Shown piece after piece: positions 19,083 through 28,747 of a stretch of DNA of 64,000 nucleotides. The stretch is from Desulfofalx alkaliphila DSM 12257 (GTDB lineage Bacteria > Bacillota > Desulfotomaculia > Desulfotomaculales > Desulfohalotomaculaceae), in contig NZ_JONT01000001.1 in NCBI RefSeq assembly GCF_000711975.1, positions 124,001 to 188,000 on the forward strand. The letters run 5' to 3'. The notes beneath the pieces were generated by a model. That model had not been told where the DNA came from and made no database searches. It saw nothing but the letters and a program-made list of their open reading frames with translations. Numbering within the stretch: the stretch's first letter is position 1; each line of letters opens with the position of its first letter. Made by a program: the position numbers and the translations under genes.

Positions 19083-20204
19083 ATGTCCAAGAGAGATTAC
19101 TATGAGGTCTTGGGGCTTTCAAGGGATGCCTCGGCCGACGACATAAAGAAGGCATATCGAAAGCTGGCCCGGCAATATCACCCCGATGTAAATCCCGGAG
19201 ATAAGGAAGCGGAGGCAAAATTTAAAGAGGCTGCTGAAGCCTATGCAGTGCTCAGTGATCCTGAAAAGCGCTCGAAATATGACCGCTTTGGACACGCAGG
19301 GGCCAACGGTCAGGGTTTCGATTTTGATGGTTTTGGCGCCGGCGGATTTGGCGGCTTGGACGATATCTTTGACATTTTCTTTGGGGGCGGTCGGCGTCAA
19401 CGTACCGGTCCCCAAAAGGGCAACGATTTAAGAATTAATATGGAGATATCCTTTAAAGAAGCTGCCTTTGGCGTGGAAAGGGATATCCAGGTGCCCCGCA
19501 CCGAGCACTGCGAAACCTGCAACGGCAGTGGGGCGGCACCGGGCACTTCGCCCAAAAAATGCGGTGTTTGTCACGGCAGTGGGCAAATTCAGCAGGCGGC
19601 TAACACCCCCTTTGGCCGTGTGATACAATCGCGCACCTGTGGCAACTGCAACGGTACCGGCCAGGTAATAGACAGACCATGCCCCACCTGCAGGGGAACA
19701 GGTACTGTGCGCCGCACCCGCAGTATTCATGTCAAAATACCTGCGGGGGTAGATAACGGGGTCAGACTGCGGTTAAACGGTGAAGGGGAGCCCGGTTTAA
19801 GGGGTGGCCCTCCGGGGGACTTATATGTATTTATTTCAGTCCGTCCGCACAAAATATTTAAACGTGATGGCAATGAGGTCTTCTGTGAAGTACCGATTAC
19901 TTTTGCCCAGGCTGCGCTGGGGGATGAAATAACTGTACCCACCCTGGACGGGGATGTGGAAATGAAGGTGCCTGAAGGCACCCAAACCGGCGCTGTTTTC
20001 CGCCTTAAGGGCAAGGGCATACCCTATGTTAACGGTGCCGGCCGCGGCGATCAGCACGTGCGGGTTAAAGTAACAACCCCAACCAAACTAAGCGACCGCC
20101 AGCGTGAACTGCTGAAGGAATTTGCCGCCCTATCCGGTGAAAAGATACCTAAAGGTGCCGAAAAGGGTTTTTTCAGGAAAGTTAAAGATGCATTCATGGG
20201 GTAG
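19083..20204 (+). CDS. dnaJ: Hsp40 co-chaperone DnaJ
   Basis: 373 residues from ATG 19083. The J domain has the HPD motif (YHPDVNPGD, about residues 32-40), then a Gly/Phe-rich linker ([14 protein letters not shown]). Four zinc-finger repeats follow: [32 protein letters not shown]. The C-terminal substrate-binding domains complete a type I DnaJ. DnaJ stimulates DnaK ATPase and delivers clients. Last chaperone gene of the operon; prmA follows by about 40 bases. Confidence 0.98.
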   Translation: MSKRDYYEVLGLSRDASADDIKKAYRKLARQYHPDVNPGDKEAEAKFKEAAEAYAVLSDPEKRSKYDRFGHAGANGQGFDFDGFGAGGFGGLDDIFDIFFGGGRRQRTGPQKGNDLRINMEISFKEAAFGVERDIQVPRTEHCETCNGSGAAPGTSPKKCGVCHGSGQIQQAANTPFGRVIQSRTCGNCNGTGQVIDRPCPTCRGTGTVRRTRSIHVKIPAGVDNGVRLRLNGEGEPGLRGGPPGDLYVFISVRPHKIFKRDGNEVFCEVPITFAQAALGDEITVPTLDGDVEMKVPEGTQTGAVFRLKGKGIPYVNGAGRGDQHVRVKVTTPTKLSDRQRELLKEFAALSGEKIPKGAEKGFFRKVKDAFMG

Positions 20205-20247
20205 CTGAGATGGTATTGCCGCAAATAAATTTTTGGAGGTATTTCCC

Positions 20248-21171
20248 TTGAAATGGCTTGAGGTTTCAGTGCACACCCCTTCAGATGCGGTGGAACTGGT
20301 TTCATTAATATTTGAAGAATTGGGTGTAGGCGGGGTAGCCATTGAAGACCCCGCCATTATTTATAGATATATTGAATCGGGAGTTTGGGACCACTGGGAT
20401 TTTTCTGAGGATGAGCTCAAAAATGCCAAAGCGGTGGTAAAGGCCTATCTACCGCCGCAGAAGGATACCAAAATGATGCTGGAACAATTGCAGCAACGGC
20501 TAAAAAACTTAGACATTGTACCCTTCCCCAAAATATATACCAGGGAGATAGATGAAGAAGATTGGGCCAACGCCTGGAAGGCCTTTTACAAACCCTTATA
20601 CATCGGCCGTCGGTTTTTGGTAAAGCCCAGCTGGGAAGAGGTGGAGGATGGGCACAAGCGCATTGTACTGGATCTGGACCCGGGTATGGCCTTTGGTTGC
20701 GGCAGTCATGCCACCACCGCCATGTGCCTGGAATACCTGGAAGATCTTATTGTCGGTGGCGAAGAGGTGTGCGACGTGGGTACCGGCAGCGGTATTTTAG
20801 CCATTGCTGCTGCCAAGGCCGGTGCTTCGTCGGTGCTGGCTGTGGATCTGGATGAGGTGGCGGTGGAGGTTGCCAAGAAAAATGTGCAGTTAAATGGCGT
20901 GGCTGCCCAGGTGCAGGTTAAAAGGGGCAATTTGTTAGAGGTGTACCGCCAAAGGGCTGATTTAATTATCGCCAATATTGTGGCCGACGTAATTATCCAA
21001 CTGGCCCCCGATGCCTACCAAGCTTTAAAAGGCGGCGGGCACTTTATCGCTTCGGGAATAATTAAAGACCGGGCAGGGGAAGTACAATCTGTGCTGCAAC
21101 AAACCGGCTTTAAGGTACAGGCCATTAGCAATAAAGGTGAGTGGGTGGCTTACCTGCTGGGCAAGGAATAG
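20248..21171 (+). CDS. prmA: Ribosomal protein L11 methyltransferase PrmA
   Basis: About 307 residues. The start is TTG 20248, 7 bases after GGAGGT (20235-20240); the earlier TTG 20233 overlaps the SD. The N-terminal L11-binding domain begins LKWLEVSVHTPSDAVELVS. The Rossmann SAM domain has LDLDPGMAFGCGSHATTAMCLEYLE, VCDVGTGSGILAIAAAKAGA and the NIVAD motif (LIIANIVADVI). It trimethylates L11. dnaJ-prmA-rsmE-mtaB is the usual Firmicutes order. Confidence 0.95.
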   Translation: MKWLEVSVHTPSDAVELVSLIFEELGVGGVAIEDPAIIYRYIESGVWDHWDFSEDELKNAKAVVKAYLPPQKDTKMMLEQLQQRLKNLDIVPFPKIYTREIDEEDWANAWKAFYKPLYIGRRFLVKPSWEEVEDGHKRIVLDLDPGMAFGCGSHATTAMCLEYLEDLIVGGEEVCDVGTGSGILAIAAAKAGASSVLAVDLDEVAVEVAKKNVQLNGVAAQVQVKRGNLLEVYRQRADLIIANIVADVIIQLAPDAYQALKGGGHFIASGIIKDRAGEVQSVLQQTGFKVQAISNKGEWVAYLLGKE

Positions 21172-21182
21172 GGGGAAGGGCA

Positions 21183-21929
21183 TTGGCGCGGTTTTTTGTA
21201 GAACCGGATAACATTAAAGGCAGACAGGGTGTTATTGTGGGGCCGGATGTCAAACACATTAACAAGGTGTTGAGATTAAAAGAGGGCGACGAAGTTACCC
21301 TCCTTGACGGTGTTGGCAACTGTTACCTTTCGCGCATTTCGGTCAATACTAAAGACAAGGTAATTTGTGAAATATTAGAAAAAACCGATGCCGGCGGCGA
21401 ACCGCCGGTGGCCATAACACTGGTGCAATGTCTACCCAAGGGGGATAAAACCGAACTCATTATTCAAAAGGGTACCGAGCTGGGCATTAAACGCTTTATA
21501 CCCTTAAAATGTACCCGGTCTGTGGTTAAGCTTGACGATAAAAAGGGGGCAGAGCGCCGGAAAAGATGGCAACGGGTGGCCTTGGAGGCAGCTAAGCAAT
21601 GCCGGCGTGCACAGGTGCCCCAGGTAGATTTGCCCACCACATGGCAGCAAATGCTTGCCGGTTTACCTAAGGATGCACTGCTATTAATGCCCTATGAAGG
21701 TGAACGGACCACATCTTTAAAGGAAGTACTAAGCCGCCGGCAAGGACATGAAAATGTTTACATAATCATTGGCCCTGAAGGGGGCTTTGCACCGGAAGAG
21801 GTGGAATTGGCCTGCCGGCATGGTGTCAAAACAGTGTCCCTGGGACCCCGCATACTGCGCACTGAAACGGTGGGCTTAACAATGGCCGGCGTGATTATGT
21901 ATCTGTACGGTGATCTGGGGGGAATTTAG
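21183..21929 (+). CDS. rsmE: 16S rRNA m3U1498 methyltransferase RsmE
   Basis: About 248 residues from TTG 21183 behind GGGGGAAGGG, which overlaps the prmA stop. It begins LARFFVEPDNIKG; the SPOUT knot contains VYIIIGPEGGFAPEEVELACRHG and SLGPRILRTETVGLTMAGVIMY. RsmE methylates U1498 of 16S rRNA at the decoding site. It ends TAG 21927-21929, directly abutting the mtaB GTG, indicating translational coupling. Confidence 0.95.
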   Translation: MARFFVEPDNIKGRQGVIVGPDVKHINKVLRLKEGDEVTLLDGVGNCYLSRISVNTKDKVICEILEKTDAGGEPPVAITLVQCLPKGDKTELIIQKGTELGIKRFIPLKCTRSVVKLDDKKGAERRKRWQRVALEAAKQCRRAQVPQVDLPTTWQQMLAGLPKDALLLMPYEGERTTSLKEVLSRRQGHENVYIIIGPEGGFAPEEVELACRHGVKTVSLGPRILRTETVGLTMAGVIMYLYGDLGGI

Positions 21930-23246
21930 GTGTCTCAAAAGACAGTGGCAATACATACATTGGGATGCAAGGTAAATCAAACTGAATCAGCGGCCATTGC
22001 TCAAATGTTTAAGGACAGCGGCTACACAGTGACGGAAATTGATCAGCCGGCCCATGTGTATATTATCAACACCTGTACCGTTACCCATTTAAGCGACCGC
22101 AAAAGCCGCCAAGTAATCCGCCGGGCGGTAAAAGCAAACCCTGACGGACTGGTGGTGGTAACCGGTTGTTATGCCCAAACATCACCGGGGGAAGTGATAG
22201 AAATACCCGGTGTAGATTTAGTGGTGGGAACGGCGGATAAAAATAAAATAGTGCAATTGGTGGAAGAGGCGGCAAAAAAATTACCCCAACCGCTCAAGGT
22301 GGTAGGTGACATATTTCAACTGAAGAAGTTTCAGGAAATGCCCACAGCCACCGACAGCGGTAAAACCAGGGCCTTTATTAAGGTGCAGGAAGGCTGCGAC
22401 AACCACTGTGCCTATTGCATTATTCCCTATGCCAGGGGCCCCTTGAGAAGTCGTAAGATTGAAAGCATAGTACAAGAATCAAAAGAACTGGTACAAAGGG
22501 GCTTTAAAGAAATAGTGCTCACCGGTATTCACACCGGTGCATATGGTTTGGATTTTAAGGACGGCACTGAGCTATCAACGCTGGTAAAGGAGCTGGTGCA
22601 GTTGCCCGGCTTGGCTCGCCTGCGTCTTAGTTCGGTGGAGCCTAACGATATAACTCCGGAATTGATAAGGGTGATGGTCCAGTCAAAGGTTTTTTGTAAC
22701 CACCTGCATATTCCCCTGCAAAGCGGGGATGATCAGGTGTTAAAATCAATGAGGCGCCGGTATAACACCGGGCAATTTGCACAATTAATAGGGAAAATTA
22801 GGGAGAAAATACCTCATATAGCCATTACCACCGATGTAATTGTGGGTTTTCCCGGCGAAACCGATGAAATGTTTGAAAATACCTATCAATACTGCCGGCA
22901 GATGGCTTTTTCCGGCATGCACGTCTTTAAGTATTCGCCCCGCAGGGGTACCCCGGCGGCGGATTTTCCCAACCAGGTAGACGCCAAGGATAAGGAAAGG
23001 CGCAGTTACAGATTAATTGAATTGGGCTGCCGGCTGGCCGAAAATTATGCGGCCAAAGCCCTGGGCAAAACTGTAGAGGTGTTGGCAGAACAAAGGGTCA
23101 AAGACAAACCGGATCAATGGGAAGGGTTGACTGATACCTACTTGCGGGTGGAATTTTCTGCGCCCGGAAATATCAAAGGTCGGCTGGTAAAGGTGCTGGT
23201 AACCGGTACAAATGAACAAAGATTGTTTGGCAAAATAAATCAATAG
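21930..23246 (+). CDS. mtaB: tRNA t6A37 methylthiotransferase MtaB
   Basis: 438 residues from GTG 21930, immediately after the rsmE stop. The UPF0004 domain has HTLGCKVNQTES, NTCTVTHLSDRKSRQ and VTGCYAQ, which bind the auxiliary Fe-S cluster. The radical SAM motif is CDNHCAYC (VQEGCDNHCAYCIIPYARG). The C-terminal TRAM-like domain ends VEFSAPGNIKGRLVKVLVTG. MtaB converts t6A37 to ms2t6A37 in tRNA-Lys. The combination of motifs fits MtaB (YqeV) rather than MiaB or RimO. Confidence 0.94.
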   Translation: MSQKTVAIHTLGCKVNQTESAAIAQMFKDSGYTVTEIDQPAHVYIINTCTVTHLSDRKSRQVIRRAVKANPDGLVVVTGCYAQTSPGEVIEIPGVDLVVGTADKNKIVQLVEEAAKKLPQPLKVVGDIFQLKKFQEMPTATDSGKTRAFIKVQEGCDNHCAYCIIPYARGPLRSRKIESIVQESKELVQRGFKEIVLTGIHTGAYGLDFKDGTELSTLVKELVQLPGLARLRLSSVEPNDITPELIRVMVQSKVFCNHLHIPLQSGDDQVLKSMRRRYNTGQFAQLIGKIREKIPHIAITTDVIVGFPGETDEMFENTYQYCRQMAFSGMHVFKYSPRRGTPAADFPNQVDAKDKERRSYRLIELGCRLAENYAAKALGKTVEVLAEQRVKDKPDQWEGLTDTYLRVEFSAPGNIKGRLVKVLVTGTNEQRLFGKINQ

Positions 23247-23391
23247 CAGCAGGATTTATCAACATTTCGTTGAATACCTGAATATATCTGTATAATGAAA
23301 AACATTTAATAAAAAAATAGTATTAAATAAAATCAAGCTAATTACCCAAACCATCATATAACAATTTTACGGTCGTGGGAGGAGGTGCAAT

Positions 23392-23736
23392 ATGTCAGAC
23401 TGCCTTTTTTGTAAAATAATAAACAAGGAAATCCCTGCTGATGTTGTATACGAGGATGAACTTGTACTGGCATTTAAGGACATCAATCCGGTGGCACCTA
23501 CCCATATATTAATTATCCCTAAAAAACATATTCCTACCTTGGCCGATTTACAACCCGAAGATGCCGAGGTGATGGGACATATAGTGCTCACTGCTAAGGA
23601 ATTGGCAGCTAAGCAGGGTTTAGATGAAAATGGCTATCGGCTGGTATCGAACTGCAAAGATGATGGCGGACAAACGGTTTTTCACATCCATTTTCACCTA
23701 GTGGGTGGCAGATACTTTGCTTGGCCGCCCGGTTAA
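23392..23736 (+). CDS. HIT-family nucleotide-binding protein
   Basis: 114 residues from ATG 23392 behind GGGAGGAGGTGC. The HIT motif is HIHFHLVGG near the C-terminus, with the family opening CLFCKIINKEIPADVVYEDELVLAFKDINP split across two strands. HIT/HINT enzymes hydrolyse purine nucleoside phosphoramidates and bind nucleotides. The substrate here is not known. It lies between mtaB and rpsU. Confidence 0.93.
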   Translation: MSDCLFCKIINKEIPADVVYEDELVLAFKDINPVAPTHILIIPKKHIPTLADLQPEDAEVMGHIVLTAKELAAKQGLDENGYRLVSNCKDDGGQTVFHIHFHLVGGRYFAWPPG

Positions 23737-23750
23737 GGGCTTATTTGACG

Positions 23751-23779
23751 TTGACTTGGCCTAGCTAATTATGTATAAT
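23751..23779 (+). promoter_or_regulatory. Sigma-A type promoter for rpsU
   Basis: TTGACT (23751-23756), 17-base spacer, TATAAT (23774-23779). It begins 15 bases after the HIT gene stop and leaves about an 80-base leader before rpsU. Confidence 0.82.
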
Positions 23780-23865
23780 GTACGAGTGTTCTTTAATAAA
23801 GGATGATTTTATGTTTTATAAATGGTACTCTCTGTTTGATGGATTGTCGGAGGGAGGGAAGAGAA

Positions 23866-24060
23866 GTGGCTGAAGTTAGAGTGGGTAAAAACGAAACACT
23901 GGACAGCGCCCTCCGGCGCTTTAAGCGCACCTGCCAAAAGGCTGGGGTTTTAGCTGAAGCTCGCAAACATGAAGCCTATGAAAAACCCAGTGTCAGGCGC
24001 AAGAAAAAATCAGAAGCTGCCCGTAAAAATGCAGCTCGTAGGCGGCGTCGTTCATTTTAA
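23866..24060 (+). CDS. rpsU: 30S ribosomal protein S21
   Basis: 64 residues. The start is GTG 23866 ([21 protein letters not shown]), 8 bases after GGAGGGAGG; the open frame extends further upstream but those residues are not part of S21. The Arg/Lys-rich tail ([21 protein letters not shown]) is typical. S21 helps base-pair mRNA with 16S rRNA. It has its own promoter and terminator, so it is a monocistronic unit. Confidence 0.97.
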   Translation: MAEVRVGKNETLDSALRRFKRTCQKAGVLAEARKHEAYEKPSVRRKKKSEAARKNAARRRRRSF

Positions 24061-24078
24061 TATTTAATATAAAAGCCT

Positions 24079-24118
24079 AAATGTCTGGCACAATAATAAA
24101 AAGGTGCCAGGCATTTTT
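24079..24118 (+). terminator. rpsU terminator
   Basis: ATGTCTGGCAC (24081-24091) pairs with GTGCCAGGCAT (24104-24114) with one G-U pair, followed by TTTTTGTTT. Confidence 0.88.
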
Positions 24119-24235
24119 GTTTATACAGGCTCACCGGTGCACACATCTGCGCTTTTGCGCAGCATAAATACCTTAGATCAGGTATAAAAATATGGAAACC
24201 AATTAAAATAATGCTAGTGCAAGGGGGAGATAACT

Positions 24236-24733
24236 TTGCCCGAGTTATTTGTTTGGTTGGCGGTGTTAGCTTTAATATTGGGTGTGCTTTCGCTGCTGGT
24301 AGAGATATTGGTATTTCCCGGTTTCGGTGTGGCGGGCATGACCGGTGTACTGCTGTTAGTTTGGGGTGTGGTACTTCTCTCCACTGATATAGTACAGTCG
24401 GTACAGAGCCTGGTCATTGGCTTACTTATCACCATAGCCCTAATAATGTGGATTATCAGGTTCGGCCACAAACGAAAGTTTTGGCATAAACTGGCCCTGG
24501 GGGATCGGCAAGACCAGTCATACTCCTCTGCCAGGCAGGGGCTTAAAGATTTGCTGGGCAAGGAAGGTAAAGCCCTTACAAAATTGCGCCCGGCCGGGGC
24601 GGCAGAAATTGATGGCCAGCGAATAGACGTGGTTACCGAAGGCAGTTTCGTAGAACAGGGCACCCCATTGGTGGTAACCAAGGTGGAGGGCATGCGGGTG
24701 ATTGTGAGGCCGGTTAGACCGCCGGCAGAATAA
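24236..24733 (+). CDS. NfeD-family membrane protein
   Basis: 165 residues from TTG 24236 behind GGGGGAGA. Three N-terminal helices (about residues 3-22, 27-46, 60-76) are followed by a C-terminal OB-fold domain of the NfeD type (about 105-165: [25 protein letters not shown]...). It is the short form without a ClpP-like protease domain. NfeD proteins are encoded next to flotillin/SPFH genes and act with them in membrane organisation; here floA follows by 32 bases, fitting that pairing. Confidence 0.9.
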   Translation: MPELFVWLAVLALILGVLSLLVEILVFPGFGVAGMTGVLLLVWGVVLLSTDIVQSVQSLVIGLLITIALIMWIIRFGHKRKFWHKLALGDRQDQSYSSARQGLKDLLGKEGKALTKLRPAGAAEIDGQRIDVVTEGSFVEQGTPLVVTKVEGMRVIVRPVRPPAE

Positions 24734-24765
24734 TAAGACAAGAGATCCCTAGGAGGTGGAGTTTT

Positions 24766-25794
24766 TTGGTGGAAATTTTAGCTATCTTGATAGTATTTGG
24801 CTTGATATTTACTGTCATCACAATTATATTTAGTTTTATTCCGGTGGGCCTGTGGATATCGGCACTGGCTGCAGGGGTTAGGGTGGGCCTTATTACCTTG
24901 GTGGGTATGCGCCTAAGAAGAGTGCCGCCGGCTAAAATAATGAATCCCTTGGTAAAAGCCTATAAGGCCGGCCTTGATGTTACGGTAAACCAGTTAGAGG
25001 CCCACTACTTGGCCGGCGGTAATGTTGACCGGGTGGTAAATGCACTAATTGCCGCAGAGCGGGCCAACATAGACCTGCCCTTTGAACGGGCCGCTGCCAT
25101 TGATTTGGCAGGCCGTGACGTGTTTGAAGCGGTGCAAATGAGTGTTAACCCCAAGGTAATAGAGACCCCCAATGTGTCGGCGGTGGCCAAGGACGGTATT
25201 GAAGTAAAGGTGGTGGCCCGGGTTACCGTGCGGGCCAATATTGATCGTTTGGTGGGCGGTGCCGGGGAAGATACCGTGCTGGCCCGTGTGGGTGAAGGTG
25301 TGGTATCCACAGTGGGCGGAATGGCAAATCACAAGGAAGTGCTGGAAAACCCCGATGCCATTTCCCATACGGTACTTAATAAAGGGCTGGATGCAGGTAC
25401 TGCCTTTGAAATATTATCCATTGATATAGCTGATGTGGATGTGGGCCGTAATATCGGTGCCACCTTGCAAACTGACCAGGCTGAAGCCGACAAAAAGATT
25501 GCCCAGGCAAAGGCTGAAGAACGCCGGGCCATGGCGGTGGCAAAAGAGCAAGAGATGGTGGCCCTGGTGGAAGAGATGCGTGCTAAGGTTGTGGAAGCTG
25601 AGGCCCAGGTACCGCTGGCGCTGTCTGAGGCACTGCGCGAAGGAAAGCTTGGGGTAATGGATTATTATCATATGAAGAACATCATTGCTGACACAGAGAT
25701 GCGTGACAGTTTTGGCCGCATGACAGAAAGCAGCTCAGAAAAGAGTAACCCCCATGACCCGGCCAAGGGATTAGGACCGGACGTAAGTGAGTAG
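24766..25794 (+). CDS. floA: Flotillin-like protein FloA (YqfA)
   Basis: 342 residues from TTG 24766 (GTG 24769 is also possible) behind AGGAGGTGGA. A hydrophobic N-terminal hairpin (about residues 3-45) precedes the SPFH region with [21 protein letters not shown] and [30 protein letters not shown]. An Ala/Glu/Lys-rich coiled coil follows (about 235-300). FloA scaffolds functional membrane microdomains in B. subtilis. The nfeD-floA-yqfC order matches that genus except for the extra small gene at 25803. Confidence 0.94.
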   Translation: MVEILAILIVFGLIFTVITIIFSFIPVGLWISALAAGVRVGLITLVGMRLRRVPPAKIMNPLVKAYKAGLDVTVNQLEAHYLAGGNVDRVVNALIAAERANIDLPFERAAAIDLAGRDVFEAVQMSVNPKVIETPNVSAVAKDGIEVKVVARVTVRANIDRLVGGAGEDTVLARVGEGVVSTVGGMANHKEVLENPDAISHTVLNKGLDAGTAFEILSIDIADVDVGRNIGATLQTDQAEADKKIAQAKAEERRAMAVAKEQEMVALVEEMRAKVVEAEAQVPLALSEALREGKLGVMDYYHMKNIIADTEMRDSFGRMTESSSEKSNPHDPAKGLGPDVSE

Positions 25795-25802
25795 GTGATA
25801 AA

Positions 25803-26132
25803 TTGAGCGTAAGATTTGATTGGGATATTTTATTGGAGAAGGTTGAGCCAAAACCAGGGCAGCCAGAGACTGCCAATGTGCCGCCGCCAACCCAAAGGGA
25901 GGCGGTAATAGAGCGACAATCGGCACCGGAGCAAAATGAGACAGAGGAAAAGCCGGAGCATAAACCTATACCAAGGGTATCTGTGGCAGCTCCCAAAAGG
26001 CAAATTGATATACTGCGGGGCAAAATTACCCCGGAGTTAATTGTAAACGGCTTTATCATGTCCGAGGTGTTGGGCCCTCCCGGCGGCCTTGGTAAAGGCA
26101 GGTATGGGCGCTATTATAAAAGCAAATATTAG
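25803..26132 (+). CDS. Hypothetical proline/glutamate-rich protein
   Basis: 109 residues from TTG 25803, 9 bases after the floA stop, so translationally close to it. The N-terminus is VRFDWDILLEKVEPKPGQPE; the middle (about residues 18-62) is a Pro/Glu/Gln-rich probably disordered linker. The C-terminus is more ordered: QIDILRGKITPELIVNGFIMSEVLGPPGG with a basic Gly/Tyr tail. No signal peptide or membrane helix. I do not recognise it. Its place between floA and the sporulation gene yqfC is consistent with either process. Confidence 0.65.
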   Translation: MSVRFDWDILLEKVEPKPGQPETANVPPPTQREAVIERQSAPEQNETEEKPEHKPIPRVSVAAPKRQIDILRGKITPELIVNGFIMSEVLGPPGGLGKGRYGRYYKSKY

Positions 26133-26184
26133 TAATTTTTTCCCTTCCTAAAGCATAGTGTTATGCCGAGGAGGGGATTTTTTT

Positions 26185-26469
26185 ATGGCCTGGCAAGACT
26201 TTAGGAAGCGCATCAAAAGGCAGGTGTCAGACTTTTTGGAAATTCCCAGCGATGTAATGCTGGACTTGCCCAAGATTGTACTGGTGGGAGACTTGCAAGT
26301 TTTTATTGAAAACCACCGCGGTATTGTAGAATACACTTCCGAAGTGGTGAGGGTAATTGTGGGTGAAGGTGAAATTTGTATAAACGGAAAGAATTTGACC
26401 ATTAGAAACATAATGGCTGACGAAATTATTGTAGAAGGCAAAATAATGAATATAAATTTAAACAACTAG
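26185..26469 (+). CDS. yqfC: Sporulation protein YqfC
   Basis: 94 residues from ATG 26185 behind GAGGAGGGGAT. It belongs to the YabP/YqfC family: FLEIPSDVMLDLPKIVLVGDLQVFIENHRGIVEY and VVRVIVGEGEICINGKNLTIR, in two adjoining stretches of a small beta-rich fold. In Bacillus, yqfC and yqfD form a sigma-E-controlled pair needed for efficient sporulation. yqfD follows by 25 bases, so the pair is preserved. Confidence 0.93.
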   Translation: MAWQDFRKRIKRQVSDFLEIPSDVMLDLPKIVLVGDLQVFIENHRGIVEYTSEVVRVIVGEGEICINGKNLTIRNIMADEIIVEGKIMNINLNN

Positions 26470-26494
26470 CTATTTGATGGGGGGTGGGTGTAAA

Positions 26495-27736
26495 ATGTTT
26501 CTTTTTAGATTGATGTCCTATTTGTTCGGACATGTTTCTTTGGTGGTCAACGGTAAGATGCTGGAAAAATTCATTAATATGGCATCCAGCCGGGGCATTT
26601 ACCTTTGGGATATAACCAGGATAAGTGCCGACAAGGTGTTGGTTAAAGTAAGGCTTTCTGGGGTTAAGCCCCTGAGGCACATTGCCCGGGAAACCCAGTC
26701 TAGGTTTAAAATTACATCCCGGGAAGGCATACCTTTCTTAATAGACCGCATGAAAAAACGTAAAATGCTGGTGCTAGGTGCATTTGTTTTTCTGCTGGTG
26801 TTGTACATGCTGTCTTCCTTTGTGTGGTTTATAGAGGTTGACGGCAATGATAAGATAGCTAAAAAGGAAGTGTTGCTGGCTGCCAAGCAGGGGGGCTTGA
26901 CCCCGGGGGTAATTAAGTGGAATGTGGATACGGCCATGGTAGAGCGGGCCATAAAAGACCAACTGCCCACCGTTGCCTGGACAGGGGTGTATATTAAAGG
27001 CACCAAGGCAACAATAGAGGTGGTGGAGAAAAAAATGCCGGAAGGTGCTGATGCCGGCCCTGCCCACCTTGTGGCTAAGAAACCGGGGCTGGTGAAAGAT
27101 ATATTGGTGTTGGAAGGCCAAGCTGCCGTGGAGGAAGGAGATACTGTGGCGGAAGGCCAAATACTTATATCAGGGGAAATTTTACCTGAAGTTAACCCTG
27201 ATTTGCCATCCCCCCTCGGTTTAGATGAAGCCCCCCTGCCAATGGAAATGCCCCGCTATGTACAGGCTAAAGGTATGGTAAAGGCCAGGGTGTGGTATGA
27301 AGGATATGGTGAAGGACAAATGTTAGAGGTTGGGGTAAAGCCCTCCGGCCGTCGAGTGGAACGGGTTTGTATGAAAATTGCAGGGAAGGAAATAATTTTA
27401 AAAGGCCCCAAGACTATTCCCTTTACTGAATATGACATGCAAGAAGAAGTTTTAAGTATGCCTTCTTGGAGGAATATTTCGGTGCCCGTCGAAATTAACA
27501 AAGTACAATACTTGGAAATGCTGGAGTACCGCCAAGAGCGCACCCGGGCAGAGGCCCACCGGCTGGCTGAGCAAAATGCTTTGGCAGCAATAAAAGAACA
27601 GTTGCCGGACCATGCCAGAGTAATGGAACAGCGGGTGGAACGCATTGAAACAGGGCAGCAAGAGAATTTAGTGCGGGTAAGAGTGTTTGTAGAGGCACTG
27701 GAGGATATTGGGATAAGTAGGCCCTTTCAGCCTTAA
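26495..27736 (+). CDS. yqfD: Sporulation protein YqfD
   Basis: About 413 residues from ATG 26495 behind GGGGGGTGGGTG. A soluble N-terminal region (about 1-85), one membrane helix (about 88-107, KMLVLGAFVFLLVLYMLSSFVW) and a large extracytoplasmic region with a FtsQ/POTRA-like start (IEVDGNDKIAKKEVLLAAKQGGL). This is the typical YqfD layout. It is made in the mother cell under sigma-E in Bacillus. The exact molecular role is not established. Confidence 0.93.
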   Translation: MFLFRLMSYLFGHVSLVVNGKMLEKFINMASSRGIYLWDITRISADKVLVKVRLSGVKPLRHIARETQSRFKITSREGIPFLIDRMKKRKMLVLGAFVFLLVLYMLSSFVWFIEVDGNDKIAKKEVLLAAKQGGLTPGVIKWNVDTAMVERAIKDQLPTVAWTGVYIKGTKATIEVVEKKMPEGADAGPAHLVAKKPGLVKDILVLEGQAAVEEGDTVAEGQILISGEILPEVNPDLPSPLGLDEAPLPMEMPRYVQAKGMVKARVWYEGYGEGQMLEVGVKPSGRRVERVCMKIAGKEIILKGPKTIPFTEYDMQEEVLSMPSWRNISVPVEINKVQYLEMLEYRQERTRAEAHRLAEQNALAAIKEQLPDHARVMEQRVERIETGQQENLVRVRVFVEALEDIGISRPFQP

Positions 27737-27765
27737 CACCCAACACAGGGAGGTAAATATCCATA

Positions 27766-28743
27766 TTGGAACAGAATTCGGAAGCTAGAATTACACTTAA
27801 TGACCTTAGATCCACTGCTGAGATATTTGGCCGACATGATGAGAATTTGGTACATATAGAAAATTTGTTGGACGTCAAGGTAGTGGCCAGGGGCGGGCAG
27901 TTGGTTATTATTGGTTCTCACCATTCAGTTCGTGAAGCCGAGCAGGTAATTAAGCAATTGGAGGCTTACTCTGCCGCCGGCAACCATATTACCTTACATG
28001 AAATTAATTATGCTGTGCGGGCGGTGCGTTCGGGCAGCAAAGAGACTTTAAATGACTTGGCCCGGGATGTGGTGGTGGTCACCTCCAGGGGCAAGCAGGT
28101 TAAACCTAAAACCCAGGGTCAAAAACGATATATTGATGCCATAAGAAAACATGACATTGTATTTGGCATTGGCCCTGCCGGCACAGGTAAAACTTATCTG
28201 GCGGTGGCCCTTGCCATTGCCGCCCTAAGAAATAAAAGTGTTTCACGGTTGATTTTAACCCGGCCCGCTGTGGAAGCCGGCGAAAAACTCGGATTTCTGC
28301 CGGGGGATTTGCAAGAAAAGGTAGATCCCTACTTACGCCCTTTATACGACGGGTTATATGATGTGTTGGGCATGGAAGTAACGCAAAAGTACCTGGAAAG
28401 GAATATTATTGAAATAGCACCCCTGGCTTACATGCGGGGGCGTACCTTGGACGATTCGTTTATTATTTTAGACGAGGCTCAAAACACCACTCCGGAACAG
28501 ATGAAAATGTTTCTTACTCGTCTGGGTTTTGGTTCTAAGGCGGTAATTACCGGTGACATTACCCAGGTAGACCTGCCCAGAGGTCAGCGTTCGGGGTTAA
28601 TTGATGCTGAGAGAAAACTGAGCGATGTAAAAGGTTTGGTATTTCATCATATGGCGGGTGCGGATATTGTAAGGCACCCTATAGTGCAAGAGATTATTAA
28701 AGCTTATGACCTGGCCGAGCAGGCGAAAGCTGATAGGGAGTGA
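27766..28743 (+). CDS. PhoH-like ATPase
   Basis: 325 residues from TTG 27766; GGAGGT lies 11 bases upstream. An N-terminal KH-like part (about 1-100) precedes the PhoH P-loop domain: Walker A GPAGTGKT (about residues 137-144), LTRPAVEAGEKLGFLPGDL, and Walker B FIILDEAQN. PhoH-like proteins are RNA-associated ATPases of the PhoH/PhoL group; in many Firmicutes they are encoded beside ybeY. Here pgpH lies between, as in B. subtilis. Confidence 0.94.
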   Translation: MEQNSEARITLNDLRSTAEIFGRHDENLVHIENLLDVKVVARGGQLVIIGSHHSVREAEQVIKQLEAYSAAGNHITLHEINYAVRAVRSGSKETLNDLARDVVVVTSRGKQVKPKTQGQKRYIDAIRKHDIVFGIGPAGTGKTYLAVALAIAALRNKSVSRLILTRPAVEAGEKLGFLPGDLQEKVDPYLRPLYDGLYDVLGMEVTQKYLERNIIEIAPLAYMRGRTLDDSFIILDEAQNTTPEQMKMFLTRLGFGSKAVITGDITQVDLPRGQRSGLIDAERKLSDVKGLVFHHMAGADIVRHPIVQEIIKAYDLAEQAKADRE

Positions 28744-28747
28744 AACG

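Noticed and set aside
23260-23300. Promoter TTGAAT/TATAAT before the HIT gene
   Set aside because: The spacer is only 15 bases and the -35 is poor, so I could not support it as a feature.
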